A DNA stretch of 64,000 nucleotides from Dactylorhiza incarnata (GCA_033032865.1 JAWHQI010000028.1:11117001-11181000), one strand, 5' to 3'; positions 11,776 to 24,339 are shown, numbered from the stretch's first letter. The notes: generated from the sequence alone by a model not told the origin. Made by a program: numbers and translations.

Positions 11776-12560
11776 ACCACTCAAAGGGCAGGCACGCACC
11801 TAGTTCCACTCTCGGAAGGCAGAACCATCAGTGATTTTGTAGAATTGGCACGATAATTCACAGACCAATTTATCATGAACCACAGGATTGTCCGGGATCC
11901 CTCCCACCTTTCAAGAATCCGCTAGAACGAGGGAGAGACCCTCACAGATTTCTTCTTTTGCTTTATAGAAGAGGCGCAGAAAATCCCAGGGTGCGACCCC
12001 GAGCTTATGTGTGGCATTTTCCCAGGTGGTCTCCACCTAGCGGGTTTTATTCTATTCAGCAATGATGAGGGAGACAGTGTTGAGCTACGCATATCTCGTG
12101 CATCGGGTCGAGGACCAAATTGCATTTGATGAATCCATCGAGGTTCATCATCAGCAATTCGAAGGAATTCAAAAGAGGAGGAGGCGACAGGAGCAGACCC
12201 CAGAGGATAGGAAGAACGACGCAGCGAGGAACGCCGCGACAACGAGCATCGCCTAGACCCTCGAAGAGATCAGGGTCTGCGTCTACCTCGAGTTTTCACT
12301 CCACTGAACACATCTAGAACCAATGTGCTCTACGCCATCTAGGACAATCCAGCATTCTAGAAGCCAAGAGCATTTCCACAAAATCCCAGGAACCACTAGT
12401 TAAAGTACTATGAGTTCCACCGTACGAACAGGCTCATCACTGAAGAATGTACCATGTAGAAAATGGAAATCGATCTCCTTATCAAACAAGGGCTCCTGGG
12501 ATGACTCTTGCAGGGTCAAGTACACAACCAACAAGCATCGCCCAGGTCAGTAAGAGACCA
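11776..12560 (+). pseudogene. gag: H gag, second fragment
   Basis: Resumes the Gag block after T1 with a decayed LKGxAR segment, then helices with ETLTDFFFCFIEEAQKI. A C-terminal stretch near 12405-12460 (YEFHRTNRLITEEC) resembles the Tat zinc-knuckle-like CxxHRxxGHxTEEC motif, with its first Cys replaced. Stops are frequent and no single frame is intact. Confidence 0.75.
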
Positions 12561-13379
12561 GCCGCCGACACCTCAAGGTGCAGCTGCTGAAAGACAAATG
12601 GTGGGGAACGTCGAGACCATTGCCTAGTCCCCCATCCAATGGCATCCAAAATACTATCAGTCGACAGATCCATGAGGGTCATGGGAGTAAGAGGATCAAG
12701 CATGACGATACCATCACCTTTGGGGAGGAGGATCTTGAGGGGTTATGGCTGCCATACCAAGACCCGCTCTTAATCAACGCAGGGATCAGAGACCCATGCT
12801 ACAATGTAAAGAGGATCCTAGTCGACAATAGGAGCCGTGTTGACATTTTATTCCTCTCTACTCTACAGAACATGAAGCTTACCGGAGAGCACATTAGTCC
12901 TGCTGCAGGGCTCGTCTACAACTTTTACAACCACCCCTTCCCAGTCAAGGGAATGATCATACTTACGGTCACGTTAAGCTAGTTTATATGGCAGGTAACC
13001 CACACCATCTAGTTCGTAGTTGTGGATTCCAGTTCCGCTTAGAATGCCATCTTCAAGAGGCCGTTCCAATCTATCTTTGGTGTAGTTCCATCCATCCCCC
13101 ACTTAGACATAAAGTTCCCGACAACCGGAGGAATAACGGTTGTTCGATGGAACTAGGAGGCGGCCAAGAGTGGCTACTTGAAGGAAGCTTAGCCAGCAAA
13201 AGCGACCGCCCTTAGCATAGACAACTTCGACCTACGGGATGATGCCTACTCTGCAGCACAGGTTGTTTGGTGAAAGTCTCATAGAAGTGTCACTCTGTCA
13301 GCGGGACCTGACTGAGATAGTGCAGGTCGGGTCCCTCTTATATCAAGAACAGTGAGAGGAGTACGCAGCTCTACTCCGG
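12561..13379 (+). pseudogene. pol: H protease (decayed)
   Basis: The open frame 12578-12982 contains ITFGEEDLEG and then LVDNRSRVDILF near 12817-12855, which correspond to the Tat protease segments ITFxxxDLxG and VLVDxGSSxDILF. The catalytic D-S-G reads D-N-R, so the site is mutated. The rest to 13380 (for example PFPVKGMIILTV) fits the protease fold and the PR-RT linker, with further frameshifts. Confidence 0.78.
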
Positions 13380-14140
13380 GTGCACGAAGACATCTTTGCT
13401 TGGAGTCCAGAAGACATGCCTGGAGTAGACCCAGAGGTTATCCTCCATTCTTTAAATATTTAGTTTTCTTGTAGGCCAGTGATCCAAAATAAGCAGAATT
13501 TCACAACCGAGCGGCTTAAGACGATCAAGGAGGAGGTGACCAAGCTCTTTGAGGTGCGATTCATCCACGAAGCAGAATATCTGGCATGGCAAACAAATTT
13601 GGTCATGGTGAAAAGGTCTCAGGGAAGTGGAAAATGTGCGTCGAAAACAACAATCTGAACCAAGCATGCCCAAAGGATAGCTTCCCACTTCCAAAGATTG
13701 ATCAGCTTATCGAAGCGATGGACAGAGATGAGCTTCCTACCTTTATGGATGCGTATTTGGGATGCAACCAAATAAGGATGAATCTTGCCGACGAGGAGCA
13801 CACTGCCTTCCGAACCGACAAGGGAGTTTACTATTATGGAGTGATGCCTTTTGGCCTTAAGAAATTCTAGTGCTACTTACCAAAGGTGGATGAACAAGGT
13901 GTTCAAGGACCTCATCAGGAAGATGATGGAGGTGTATGTGGATGACATGCTAGTGAAGAGCGTCTACCGCTTCTACCATTTGAAAGACCTAGAGAAATGC
14001 TTTCAACTCCTTCATCGCTTCAAGATGAGGCTCAATCCTAGTAAATGCGCATTAGGTGTAACAATGGGGAAGTCTTGGGTTTCATGGTAACCCATCGGGG
14101 GATTAAGGCAAACCCTGAGTAGGCGCTGAAGGATATATCA
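13380..14140 (+). pseudogene. pol: H reverse transcriptase, first part
   Basis: FAWSPEDMPGVDPEV near 13395 opens the RT as in Tat elements. Later come the palm segments FPLPKIDQLIEA, TAFRTDKGVYYYGVMPFGL (to 13870) and the active-site YVDD at 13935-13946. A frameshift lies at about 13865. The domain is cut at 14140 by element G, and sequence of the same type resumes at 42184. Confidence 0.88.
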
Positions 14141-15458
14141 TGTAAGACCGCGCGCCCCCCCCCCCCCCCCCCCCCCCCGAATTGAACCCAGGTCGGGAGA
14201 GAGGGTATCTTACTGCCCAAGACGACCGCTTAGCGCTTCCCGGGTGGCAACGACCCACCCTCTTAGGCACTAAGTGGTCTCCTTGTCAGGGAAGAGAATC
14301 AACTCATCACATCAAACTCATCACATCAGATACACAATGCGGAAGCAACTATAAGGAAAACTAACAAGGCACACATATATACATAAGCAAAAGGTCGTAT
14401 CCAACTGTGTACATGGGTGGCCCGGTGGGCTAAGGATAACTACTATAACTTATACACTTCTTATATCGTCCTATACCATAGGACTCACATCACAGAAGAC
14501 AGGGGGTGAGGCTGGTGTATCCGAACGGGCCATCTCAAGAGCTGGTATGCCATCATGTGGTGCAGGGGCTTTGGTCTGTCCCATCTCCTATGAATGGTTA
14601 TACAAACAATCATTAGTCACAGAGCTAAGTGGAAAACACATCTCCTCCTCGGATCCGTATCCCGGGTATGAGCTTAAGTACCCAAACATTAAGTAAATAG
14701 CCGAAGCAAGGAAGGTTAGCAACATTTAAATAACCGGTAGCCATAATAATATCGATTGTTATTTAAGAGACTAGCTTACTAAAAGTAGTATGAAGACTTG
14801 TAACCGCAATAGTCAACCACGCCGCAGGTGTTCAAACCCGCTTACACAACCCTGTGCCGACACAGTTTGAACCGCTTTTCTTCCAGCAGGGTAGCGAACT
14901 GCGCGGGCCTCACTGATGTGTCCGTCGGTGATAGTGGCTAGTCCTGCCACTTCTGAGTGTGGTCATACCTCATTACCCAGGCCCTCCCGTACAACTCGGT
15001 GTACTACTTGGATGTGAGCGACATCCGACGATTCCAAGTTTAGGCCGACCAATGGAGGCAAATCAACAGGTACGAAGTGGTGATCACCCGCGGTGCACAT
15101 CTCCCTGTCGCCATGAGCCGTCAACCTTCCCGCACAGGTACGAACAGTTTGCGGGCGTGATCGACCCACCAATTTTACCGCAAGCATTTCACAAATAGTT
15201 AATCAAAGCAAGAACTTATACCTTGGGCCTGCCACGGGCATGAGGGCACATTATTTGGGGCTAACCCTTGGAGGAGATACTCACTCGCGGTTATCCCTAA
15301 TTAAGGCTCTACTAAACAGGAATGACCGCTCGTTAGAGCAGGGACCAAGCTAGAACTATAGATATAAGAAGTTATACCATATGAGTGCGCTGCAGAAATG
15401 AGGTGCTGAATTACAACAGTACTGAAGGAAAGGACCGAAGTAAGAGCATAATTGTCCG

Positions 15459-15901
15459 GACCAGTACGAGACTGGAGTATTGTAGTATTTAAACAAAAGC
15501 AGTAAATACTTGACCAGTACGAGACTGGAGTAGCAAAATACTTAAACAAAAGCAGTAATTACTTGACCAGTACGAGACTGGAGTAGCAAAATACTTAAAC
15601 AAAAGCAGTAATTACTTGACCAGTACGAGACTGGAGTAGCGAAATACTTAAACAAAAGCAGTAATTGCTTGACCAGTACGAGACTGGAGTAGCAAAATAC
15701 TTAAACAAAAGCAGTAATTACTTGACCAGTACGAGACTGAAGTAGTGAAATACTTAAACAAAGCAGTAATTAATTGACCAGTACGGGACTGGAGTAGCGA
15801 AAAACTTAAACAAAAGTAGTAATTATTTGACCAGTACGAGACGGAGTGTCAAAAAGAATAAAGAGAAATAGTAATTGCGGGACCAGTACAAGATTGGAGT
15901 C
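15459..15901 (-). repeat. 53-bp tandem array in G LTR, about 9 copies
   Basis: GACCAGTACGAGACTGG recurs at 15459, 15512, 15565, 15618, 15671, 15724, 15776, 15829 and 15881 (period 52-53). Each unit contains the stem-loop CCAGT-acgag-ACTGG. The right LTR has the matching array at about 26593-27045, where one unit has CTAGT-acgag-ACTAG. Confidence 0.9.
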
Positions 15902-18012
15902 AAAGAAGTTACAATAAAGTAAATGAACATGTTAGTAGTTCATCACTCCATAATCATGAGGCTTCAGTTCCATCTCCGTTCATAGGAGGAAAGTCTTGTT
16001 CTATCTCTGTTCATACGAGTTTCTTCCAGATTCTTACCTTTGTTATAGTTCGATCATAGATTTAATTGCGCTCCTTTAAACACGGCTTTAATTGGATTTG
16101 TTATCACGAGTTCCATAGCTTCTCCAGAAAAAGGTGATTTTTGCTTCCCGGGATTCTTCTAAACGCAACTCGACGATTTATAAACATCCCACATTGTTTT
16201 GAGCTTGGGCTTCTATTTTATTTATCGGGGCATTATTTATTTGTAGTATCATCAAATGATTATATGCAGTTGCGTGTCACGATTTCTTCCCCCAATTCTT
16301 TTGAATATTTGACAATTTAAAACTCGATTGATTTTCCCAGAAAATTTGGTGAGTCCACCATTTATCTCCAAAGGTCCACATAATTTGATATTATTCTCAA
16401 AATAGTATATTAAGGGCCCACAAAATATTCCAATATTTTCCAGCCCTTTTTGGGGGTTTATTTTCTCCAAACAAATCTTAGTTAGGCTCTTAAAATTATC
16501 AAATCAGTTGATAAAAATCTCAAACTTTGATAGTGTCTCCAAGAGGTCCTAAAAATGAGCCTATAATTTTTTAAGAATTTTCCAAACTAAATAAGGTATT
16601 ATTTTTACCCAAAGAAATCTTGCAATGACTTTTAAAAATAACAAAACTCATCTTAAAATTCTCAAGAAAATAATGGAGTTAGTCCTCTTAGAAAGGAACA
16701 TCTTTCAAGTTCAAAGTTTTGTCCCGAGGAGCCTAGGTTGCCCTCAGAAAATTCAGCAAGGGTTTGAGAAGGGTGGTCTGCAGATAGCAGGTTCTGGGAG
16801 AGAGAGAAGGCGTCAGATGACATGCGTGCTTGGGTCCCCACAACGGATCTAGAGCCGATCTGCTGTGGGGGCACGCAATTTTATTCGACAGTGGGATTTT
16901 AGAAGATCTGGGCCATCTGATCTCATCATGGAGATCGAACAACCACAGCCAATGCCAACGAGACCCGAGGTGGCGACCGCTGCTACAACCGGGCAGCGGC
17001 CGCTAGGCGTCGGCGCCGCCTCCGGTCGACTCGCCGGGGGCTGGCGATCTGTCTGGCGGTGGTCCGGCAGCATGATTCCATCGGCCACCGCCGAATTTCA
17101 TTAAGGAGGAGGGGACGGGTGGCGCGACCTGCATGGGCCATATTGGCTGACGCTGCGCCACCCCTCCCTCCTCGTGAGGCTTTAACCGCCCCCGGCTGGG
17201 TCTCCGGGGGTAGACTTGCCTCCGATGATGGTCCGACAGTCAGGCGCCGCCGGAAACCACCGCGATAGCGGTACAGGAAAACAAAGGATGGGGGGCTTGC
17301 GGGTGCCGCTGGAGGCACGCCCTCCGACGGCCCTACCACCTTTCTTCGCTGGGGCATGGGTCCCCGGGTGGGGCACTGCTCCCCCAATGCCACCACCATC
17401 GCTAGGGTAAGGCTTACGTGGTTGGGCCACCACCCGAGCCTGGGCATGGCTCGGGTGATGCTGGTAGCGCTCCGACGACAGGGGGGGGGGGGGGGGTGAG
17501 GGGCATGCAACACATCGGGGGAGGGAGGAAGGAGGAGGGGAGGTATTCCACCTCAAGAGGGGGGCCTCGGGAGGTTCTAGGAGGATTGGCCATCAGAGGT
17601 GGTGGTGTGGTGGGTTTGGGTGTGGTTTTTTGACGAGGGGGTCCATGAACGAGGAGGGGGGAGGATGGGAAGGTGACTTCCAGCAGGGGATGGGGTTTGG
17701 TGTATTTATATGGAGGGAGGGGGAACTCCCTTCCCTTCTCCCCAATGTGGGATTAAAGGGAGGTGGTGGGGAAAGATATTTCTCCTCCCCTTCCCTCCAC
17801 TACACTAGGCCAGCTGGCCTCCCCTTAAGAGGATGGGGCAGCCCCTCCTTGGTGGGGTACTGAGGCCCTTGCTTGTAGAAAAATCCCAAAAAATAGGAAT
17901 GCTTGGGGTGGGGGGGGGGGGGGGGGGTTGACCAAAGTCAACCCTAGGAGGGGTACCCTATGTAGGTCAAGGTCCAAGTGGGTCCTACTTGTCAGGTGGA
18001 TGTTCAATGTCA

Positions 18013-18500
18013 TGAGTATTGAATTAAATTGGGTGCGTGCACGCTTTTCGGTGTGTCGTGGTGGTATACAAAACCTAAAACTGACATATTTCTCATATGA
18101 CCTCCGATTGGAACGCAACGAGTCTTATTGCACTCGTATTAACTGTATGAGTTTAACGAAACTGACAGAAGTCAATTTGGAGTACGTATGGCCACTGCAC
18201 CCCAACAACTTTGTTGTGACGCACTACGATACTCAAAATGGTTGTTTTCTCCAAACAACCTCGGATTGGAATGGAACGAGTTCCATTGCACTCGTATCAA
18301 TTACACGAGTCTAATGGAACTGATAGAAGTCAATTTGGAGTACGTATGGTTACTGTACCCCAACGACTTTGTTGTGACGCACTACGATACTCAAAATAAT
18401 CGTTTTCTCCAAATGACTTTGGATTGGAACGGAACTAGTTCCATTGCACTCATATCGATTACAAGAGTATAACAGAACTAACGAAAGTAAATTTGGAGTT
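18013..18500 (-). repeat. 158-bp tandem repeat in G LTR, about 3 copies
   Basis: GTCAATTTGGAG-type landmarks at 18171, 18329 and 18487 are exactly 158 bases apart, with GATTGGAA..GGAACGAGT and CACTACGATACTC in between. The right LTR repeats the series at 29328, 29485 and 29643. Confidence 0.88.
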
Positions 18501-18548
18501 TTCTAGCACAACATCCCACAATCAGGTCACTTTCTATCTTTTTGGGTT

Positions 18549-18590
18549 ACTTTTATTGGGTCCACTAGGGTCTAGTGACCCAATAAAAGT
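18549..18590. repeat. Inverted repeat near the G LTR terminus
   Basis: ACTTTTATTGGGTCCACTAG and CTAGTGACCCAATAAAAGT are complementary except for one extra C, giving a 19-bp stem with almost no loop. The same hairpin is in the right LTR at about 42129-42171. It lies about 12 bases from the LTR end (the U3 start of this minus-strand element). Confidence 0.85.
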
Positions 18591-18639
18591 TGGGATGTTA
18601 CAATCCAATAAAAATATAAGGATTTTTGCCCTCGAAAAT

Positions 18640-19867
18640 TGCTTAAGGTAGGGGGAAAACATACCCGCGGGAAGAGTGTTGGGTATCTTTCTCGAACAAG
18701 AGTTTCTGGTTACCATGTAAACTCTTCGCGTCCGCAGTTTGACTGTAAGATCTTGAGCATTGTGATGGTTTTGTTTCGTAGGTTCTTGACCTTGGAGTCC
18801 ACTATCCTTACTGGTTCAAGCTGAATGGATCGGTCGGACTGTATCGATGTCGGTGGTGCAGGAAGATGTTGATCCGGTTGTCGGAGAACACGTCGCAATG
18901 ATGAAACGTGAAAAACATCATGAAGGTTTCCTAATTCAGCAAACAAAGCTAATCGGTATGCAACGGGGCCAATTTGTTCTATGATCTAATATGGGGCCTA
19001 AATAGCGAGGGTCTAGTTTTTTTTGTTTCTTTATCAGGAAGATCCCGTGCATAGGTTTGATCTTTAGGAAAACCATATCTCCCACGCTAAATTCTACGGG
19101 TCGATGGCGCAGATCATAATATTTTGCTTGGTGGCTCTGCGCTTCCAGCATTTGATCTCGGATTAACCTTATTGCTGCCGTGGTGTCATCTATGTATGTG
19201 ACCCCCAATGCTTCTGGGTCCTCATCTTGTGCCCATGATAACGGGGTCTGACAACGTCTCCCATGCAGAGCCTCGTATGGTGCCATCTTAATACTTGTCT
19301 GAAAGCTGTTATTATAGGAAAATTCTACCAGAGGTAGCACCTGTACCCATGGTTCAATGTGTTCTACTATGCACAGTCAGAGAAGGTCTTCCATCGTACA
19401 ATTCGTCTTTTCTGTTTGCCCGTCCTTCTGGGGATGGAAAGCGGTGCGAAGGCTAACTTGGTCCCTAGATAAGCTTGTAGCCTTCTCCATTCCTTCGAAG
19501 TGAAGCGTCCATCATGGTCGGACATGATGGACTTGGGTACTCCATGAAATCGAACTACCTGCTCTATAAAAAGCATGGCTAGAAAATCAACACCGTCGCT
19601 TTGTCAGTTTGGGATGAACCAAGCTACCTTTGTGAGGCGATCCACTACGACCCATATGGAGTCGTTCCCTGCACGATATCGGGGCAGGCCATGGAAAAAA
19701 TCCATAGAGATATCCTCAAACATCCATTCAGGTATGGGCTGCAGTAAACCTCCTGGGCTGCGGCATTTTGCCTTGACCATCTGATAGGTCTGGCAGTGTG
19801 CAATATAATTGGTGACATCCTTTTTCATATCCGACCAATATAACATCCTCCGTAAATCTGTATACAT
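18640..19867 (-). pseudogene. pol: G integrase and chromodomain-like C-terminus
   Basis: Minus-strand frames give the zinc-binding part (HCQTYQMVKAKC, near 19790), the first catalytic segment EDISMDFFHGLP (near 19690), the second with SIMSDHDGRFTS (near 19520) and [18 protein letters not shown] (near 19300). The C-terminal GDMVFLKIKP part follows. The tail [12 protein letters not shown]...LRNKTITMLKILQ (18946-18710) matches the end of chromovirus integrases. Stops and frameshifts separate the blocks. Confidence 0.9.
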
Positions 19868-20083
19868 CTTTACTACCCCTGGATGAATAGAATATCTCGA
19901 ATGTGTGCTTCGCGAAGTATCTCTTCTCGGATCCCTTTGATGGAGGGGATGAATATACAGTTCTTGTACTGTAGAATACCATCATACAGGTTGTGGTCAT
20001 CTTGAGTGTCGTTTTGCAGGGTTTGGATGATTGGAGCTGCTTCGGGGTCAACCTTCCAAGCCTCTCATATTCTATCCCGGATA

Positions 20084-21650
20084 TCACACTGTATCTCCAT
20101 CCAATATAATTGGGCTTAGTAGTCCATAGAATCCCTGCGGGTGATAATGGTGATGCCTAAGTCTGCCAAAGATTGGATTAACTCCTCCGGTATCAGCTCT
20201 AGCCAGCTCCCGACTCCTGGGGTTGGCGACATAAGGCATCGGCAACCTTGTTGGCCTTGCCAGGGTGGTATTGGAGGGCGAAGTCGTAATCGCAAAGAAA
20301 TTCAAGCCACCGGCATTGTTGAAGGTTCATCTCCTTCTGGGTGAAGATATATTTGAGGATTTTGTGGTCGGAGAAAATCTCACACCTTACTCCGTATAGG
20401 TAATGCCTCCAAATTTTTAGCGCGAACACCACATCACCCAATTCCAAATCATGGGTTGCGTAGTTAAGCTCGTGAGGCTTCAACTATTGTGATGCGTAGG
20501 CGACTACTCTGCCATGCTGCATTAGTACGACTCCTAACCCTTTTAGAGATGCATCAGTGTAGATCTGAAAACCCTTGGTGACTGAGGGGAGGGTAAGAAT
20601 TAGGGCAGAGGTTAAGCGGTACTTTAGCTTGACAAACGCTGCTTCGCATTCATGGGTCCATCTAAACACAGTATCCTTTTTGGTGAGGGTAGTGAAGGGT
20701 AGGGCGATCCTTGAAAATCCTTCCATGAACTTACGGTAGTATCCGGCGAGACCGAGGAAGCTCCTGATGTCTGCCGCTGATTTTAGTGGCGGACAATTTC
20801 GTACTGCCTGTACTTTGGCATGATCTACAGTCACCCCGTTCTTAATGATCGTATGTCCTAGGAACCCGACTTTCTCCATCCAGAACTCACACTTACTGAA
20901 TTTTGTGAAGAATGAGTGTTCTCATAATTTGAGTAGTACCATTCGGAGATGTCTGGAGTGGTCCTCCTTGATCCTCGAGTAGATGAGTATATCGTTTATG
21001 AAGACGATTACAAAGTGGTCCAAAAATGGTTTAAACACTTTGTTCATTAATGCCATGAAAGTGGATGGGGCGTTGGTCAGTCCAAAAGGAATCATCATAA
21101 ACTCGTAAAGCCCGTAGCGGGAGCTAAAGGCTGTTTTGGGGATGTCCTTCTCTCGTACCCGAAGTTGGTAATATCCAGAACTTAGATCCATTTGGAGAAA
21201 CACAGATGCACCCTGTAACTGATCGAATAATTCATCTATGCTGGGTAGGGGTTAAATATTTCATATGGTAAGTTTATTTAGTTCTTTGTAGTCGATGCAT
21301 ATGCACAATGACCCGTCCTTCTTTTTGACGAATAATACGGGGGATCCCCAAGGTGAGGTACTTGGACGGATAAAACCTGCATCGATTAATTATTGCAGCT
21401 GTATCTTAAGCTCGGCTAGTTCCTTCGGGGCCATGCGGTACGGTTCTCGGGATACTGAATGAGCTCCGTGTGCAAGTTCAATCTGGAAGTCCACTTCTCG
21501 CTGCGGGGGCAACCCTGGAAGGGATTCAGGAAAGACATTTGGAAAGTCTCGGATTACGGGCACCTTGGTGAGTACTCGAGTTTTGTCTTCCATTTCGAAG
21601 TAGATTAGGTACATTTCGTCTTTTCCCCGGATCGATTTGACGGTTTGCAC
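20084..21650 (-). pseudogene. pol: G reverse transcriptase and RNase H
   Basis: [13 protein letters not shown] and [13 protein letters not shown] (21203-20922) are RT palm segments. The active site reads FIND instead of FxDD at about 20991-21002, a G-to-A type change of a catalytic Asp. [21 protein letters not shown] (20879-20484) and the RNase H segment [15 protein letters not shown] (20483-20199) follow. The stretch 21650-21390 links PR to RT (FPNVFPESLPGLPP, AHSVSREPYRMAPKEL). Confidence 0.9.
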
Positions 21651-21731
21651 GGATGTCAGGATGATGCGGGTGACAGACGGTATACCTGCTAAAGTGATTG
21701 ATTGTCCGTTTGGGTTCTGGAGGTTGATTTC

Positions 21732-22036
21732 TCAGGTTGAGCAATTTATTTGGGCGTTGTGCTCGACCAACCAATCCATCCCTAGGATGATGTCGTACCC
21801 GGTTATTGTTAGAATAGTTGCGAAGATCTCGAACTCCATGTCTCCCAGCATGGCCTGGAATGAGCACTTTTCTGTGGATGTCATGTCTGACCCGTCCGGG
21901 AGTCGGATTCGTATTGACACTCCAGACGATCGGACGGTGTTCTCCTTGTTTGCGATGAAGTCCCGAGAGACAAAGGAATGTGTAGCTCCGGTATCGAATA
22001 ACGTTTTAGCAGGGTGACCTTCTACCAAAAGTAAAC
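21732..22036 (-). pseudogene. pol: G aspartic protease
   Basis: On the minus strand, from the apparent splice acceptor at 22037, the frame reads a beta strand and then TLFDTGATHSF with an intact D-T-G active site. It later reads ILTITGYDIILGMDWL, the second conserved protease segment of chromoviruses. A frame change towards 21730 joins it to the PR-RT linker. Confidence 0.87.
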
Positions 22037-22186
22037 CTGGTAATATATATATGTATACTATGATCACATGGCTTTCACAACTATACAAATGGAGTACATA
22101 TATAACAAAACCAAAGGGCTATATCATATGTTTCCTACTAGATAATAACAACCAGGTATGCCATCACTGATGCCGAAGATATAAAC
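22037..22186 (-). other. Putative phase-1 intron between gag and PR in G (150 bp)
   Basis: On the minus strand, Gag sequence ending PDVVI is followed by GTTTATATC at 22186, an AT-rich 150-base stretch with stops, and TATATTACCAG at 22037; protease coding resumes with GT TTA CTT. The junction falls in the codon that is Gly in relatives. K has a 75-bp GT..AG stretch at the same codon. Splicing is inferred. Confidence 0.55.
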
Positions 22187-23230
22187 ATATAACTACATCC
22201 GGTGCAAGTTCGTGCTGAAGTTCTAGTGCATACGCCTCAAGTGGTGCTGCTCGTCCCTGCATGGTCTGGTCCCTCCTACCTGCAGGACGTCCTCTACGAC
22301 CTCCTCATTCTCTCTCCGCTGCTCCCTGCACTGCTCCCAAACCTGGCCTTCCGCTTAGGGAAAAAAGCTCTAATGTGTCCAGGCTGCTGGCAAAGGAAGC
22401 AATTCCCTACAAAGGGAACATCTCATCGTGCAGATGGTGCTAGATGGGGTGCTGGAGCTGGTCGGGGTGCTGGGTCTGGAGGTGCATATCGGGGCTGAGG
22501 TGACTGCATGTAGGGCTGGTGGTGGTGATGCTGCCTCCTACCTCGGTGCTGCCTTCGAGGGGCAACCCCTCTCTCTCATCCCTGGGCCCAGGGGGCCTCC
22601 ACATGTCCTCTCCGTTGCTGGGCTACCATCCATTGGTCCATCTATAATGCTGCAGCAATCGTGGCAATCATGTGGAAGGTAGACTGTGAAATCCTAATCA
22701 GGGTCTGTCATAGGTCATCGCGCAGTCCTTGGTAGAACCTAGCGGCTCTATCTCTATCTGTGGTTGCCAGTGTCCCCGCAAAGCAGGCTAAGTGGATGAA
22801 CTCGCGCTGGTATTCTGGCACGATCCTTTCTCCCTGACGGATGTGCAGGAACCGCTCCTGGAGTGCAACTCGGCTAGCGTCTGAGATGAAATGCTCCAGG
22901 AAGGCCTCAGAAAATTCTCCCCAGAGAATCGTTCTTAGTGGTAGCCCTCTGAAAGTGGAGCGGCTGGCTACCCTCCACCAGTCTTAGGCATAGCCCTCTA
23001 ATAACATCACCACTAGGGACACTGTGGCAATGGTGGGGCACATCATACTGACTAGTAGTTCCTCCACTCTCTCTTCCCACTCCTCCGCCTACATGGCGGA
23101 TGCAGTGCCTCGGAAGATAGGGGGCCTTAGCCCCCGGAAGGTCGTCAGAAGGTCCGTGGGCATAGTAGGTTGCTGAGGTGGCCGTAAAATGGCAGTCTGA
23201 AAAGTGGCTAGCAGTACTGTCAAGGTCCAA
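22187..23230 (-). pseudogene. gag: G gag (decayed)
   Basis: Read across frames on the minus strand it shows a Retrotrans_gag domain: RPPIFRGTASA, DWWRVASRSTFRG, LRTILWGEFSEAFLEHF and a later REFIHLACFAGT segment. Near 22400 is a zinc knuckle CFLCQQPGHIRAFF, with the last Cys replaced by Phe. ELAPDVV closes the frame just before the putative intron. Several stops and frameshifts interrupt it. Confidence 0.8.
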
Positions 23231-23585
23231 CCCAAGTCGGTCTCGGTTAATGGAACTGCAGCTGGAACAACTGGGTCTGGTGGTGGAGTAGTAGGGTGGA
23301 ACTGGTCTCTAGAGGATGATCTTCCGTTACTGGACTACGGTATCTGGAGAAGTAATAGAAGAAAAGTCAGTACTTGCAAAAGTAAGGGGATTTCGCAAAG
23401 GTTGACTGAAACGGAAGAGAACCGTGTGTGGGTGTGCTACTGGCAGTTTAGAATCCTTAATTTTCTAACCTACGGGTCCACCAGGCTTCCGCTGCGTAGT
23501 TCGTACTGAACCAAGAAATAGAACCTTGGAAGTAAGGATCGAAAGTCTGCCCCATGTGGTTGGATCGCGATAGCACTGATCCATT
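23231..23585 (-). other. Leader of G with degenerate primer binding site
   Basis: Next to the right LTR, the minus strand reads ATGGATCAGTGCTATC (about 23569-23584), which resembles TGGTATCAGAGCTATC with one base lost and one changed: a decayed tRNA-Met primer site. The remaining ~330 bases are the untranslated leader and the start of gag; no separate gene is visible. Confidence 0.6.
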
Positions 23586-24339
23586 TGTAAGACCCCCCCC
23601 CACCCGAACTGAACCCAGGTCGGGAGAGAGGGGATCTTACTGACCAAGATGGCCGCTTAGTGCTTCCCGGGTGGCAAGGACCCACCCTCTTAGGCACTAA
23701 GTGTCCGCCTTGTTCGGAAAGAGAATCAACACATCACATCAGATACACAATGCAGAAGCAACCATAAGGCAAACTAACAAGGCATACATATATACATAAG
23801 CAAAAGGTCGTAGCCAACTGTGTACATGGGTGGCCCGGTGGGCTAAGGATAACTACTACAACTTATACATTTACTATTTAGTCCTATACCCTAGGAATCA
23901 CATCATGGAAGACAGGGGGTGAGGCCGGTGTATCCGAATGGGCCATCTCGAGAGCTGGTATTCCATCATGTGGTGCGCGGGCTTCGGTCTGTCCCATCTC
24001 CTATGAATGGTTACACAAACAACCATTAGTCACAGAGATAAGTGGAAAACACATCTCCTCCCTGGATCCGTATACTGGGGATGAGCTTAAGTACCCAAAT
24101 AGTAAGTAAATAGCCGAAGCAAGGAAGGTTAGCAGCATTTAAATAACCGGTAGTGTTGGGAAAAACCCTTTGATTTAACTTAACAAATTATCTAAAAAGT
24201 GATTTTATCCCTTAGGTTGAATTACCCATTGTATAGTGAGGGTAATCTGATCATTAGATGTCTTAGGATGTCACACTCAACTTAGGGTGTCAAGACCAGA
24301 TCAAGAGAAGCAAAATTTGGGCAAAGTTAACATTTGCGT

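Larger units (their letters stand above)
14141..18602 (-). repeat. Element G 3' LTR (left copy), 4462 bp
   Basis: Unusually long. In plus-strand order it has a C homopolymer (about 14154-14178), a 53-bp tandem array (15459-15901), a GC-rich stretch with G homopolymers (about 16850-17930), a 158-bp tandem repeat (about 18013-18500) and a terminal hairpin (18549-18590). It aligns with 23586-24153, 25856-29690 and 42116-42183. Open frames in the GC-rich part differ between the two LTR copies and are not supported as genes. Confidence 0.88.

Noticed and set aside
14154..14178. Poly-C run as assembly padding
   Set aside because: A shorter C run occurs at the same place in the other G LTR (23592-23601), so it is a real feature, though its exact length is uncertain.
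15459..15901. CRISPR-like regular spacing of repeats
   Set aside because: The whole 53-bp unit is repeated, with no unique spacers, and it lies in an LTR of a plant retroelement.
16983..17556. Minus-strand open frames of 124-176 codons
   Set aside because: Same GC-rich LTR segment of G; several frames on both strands are open at once, as expected from base composition.
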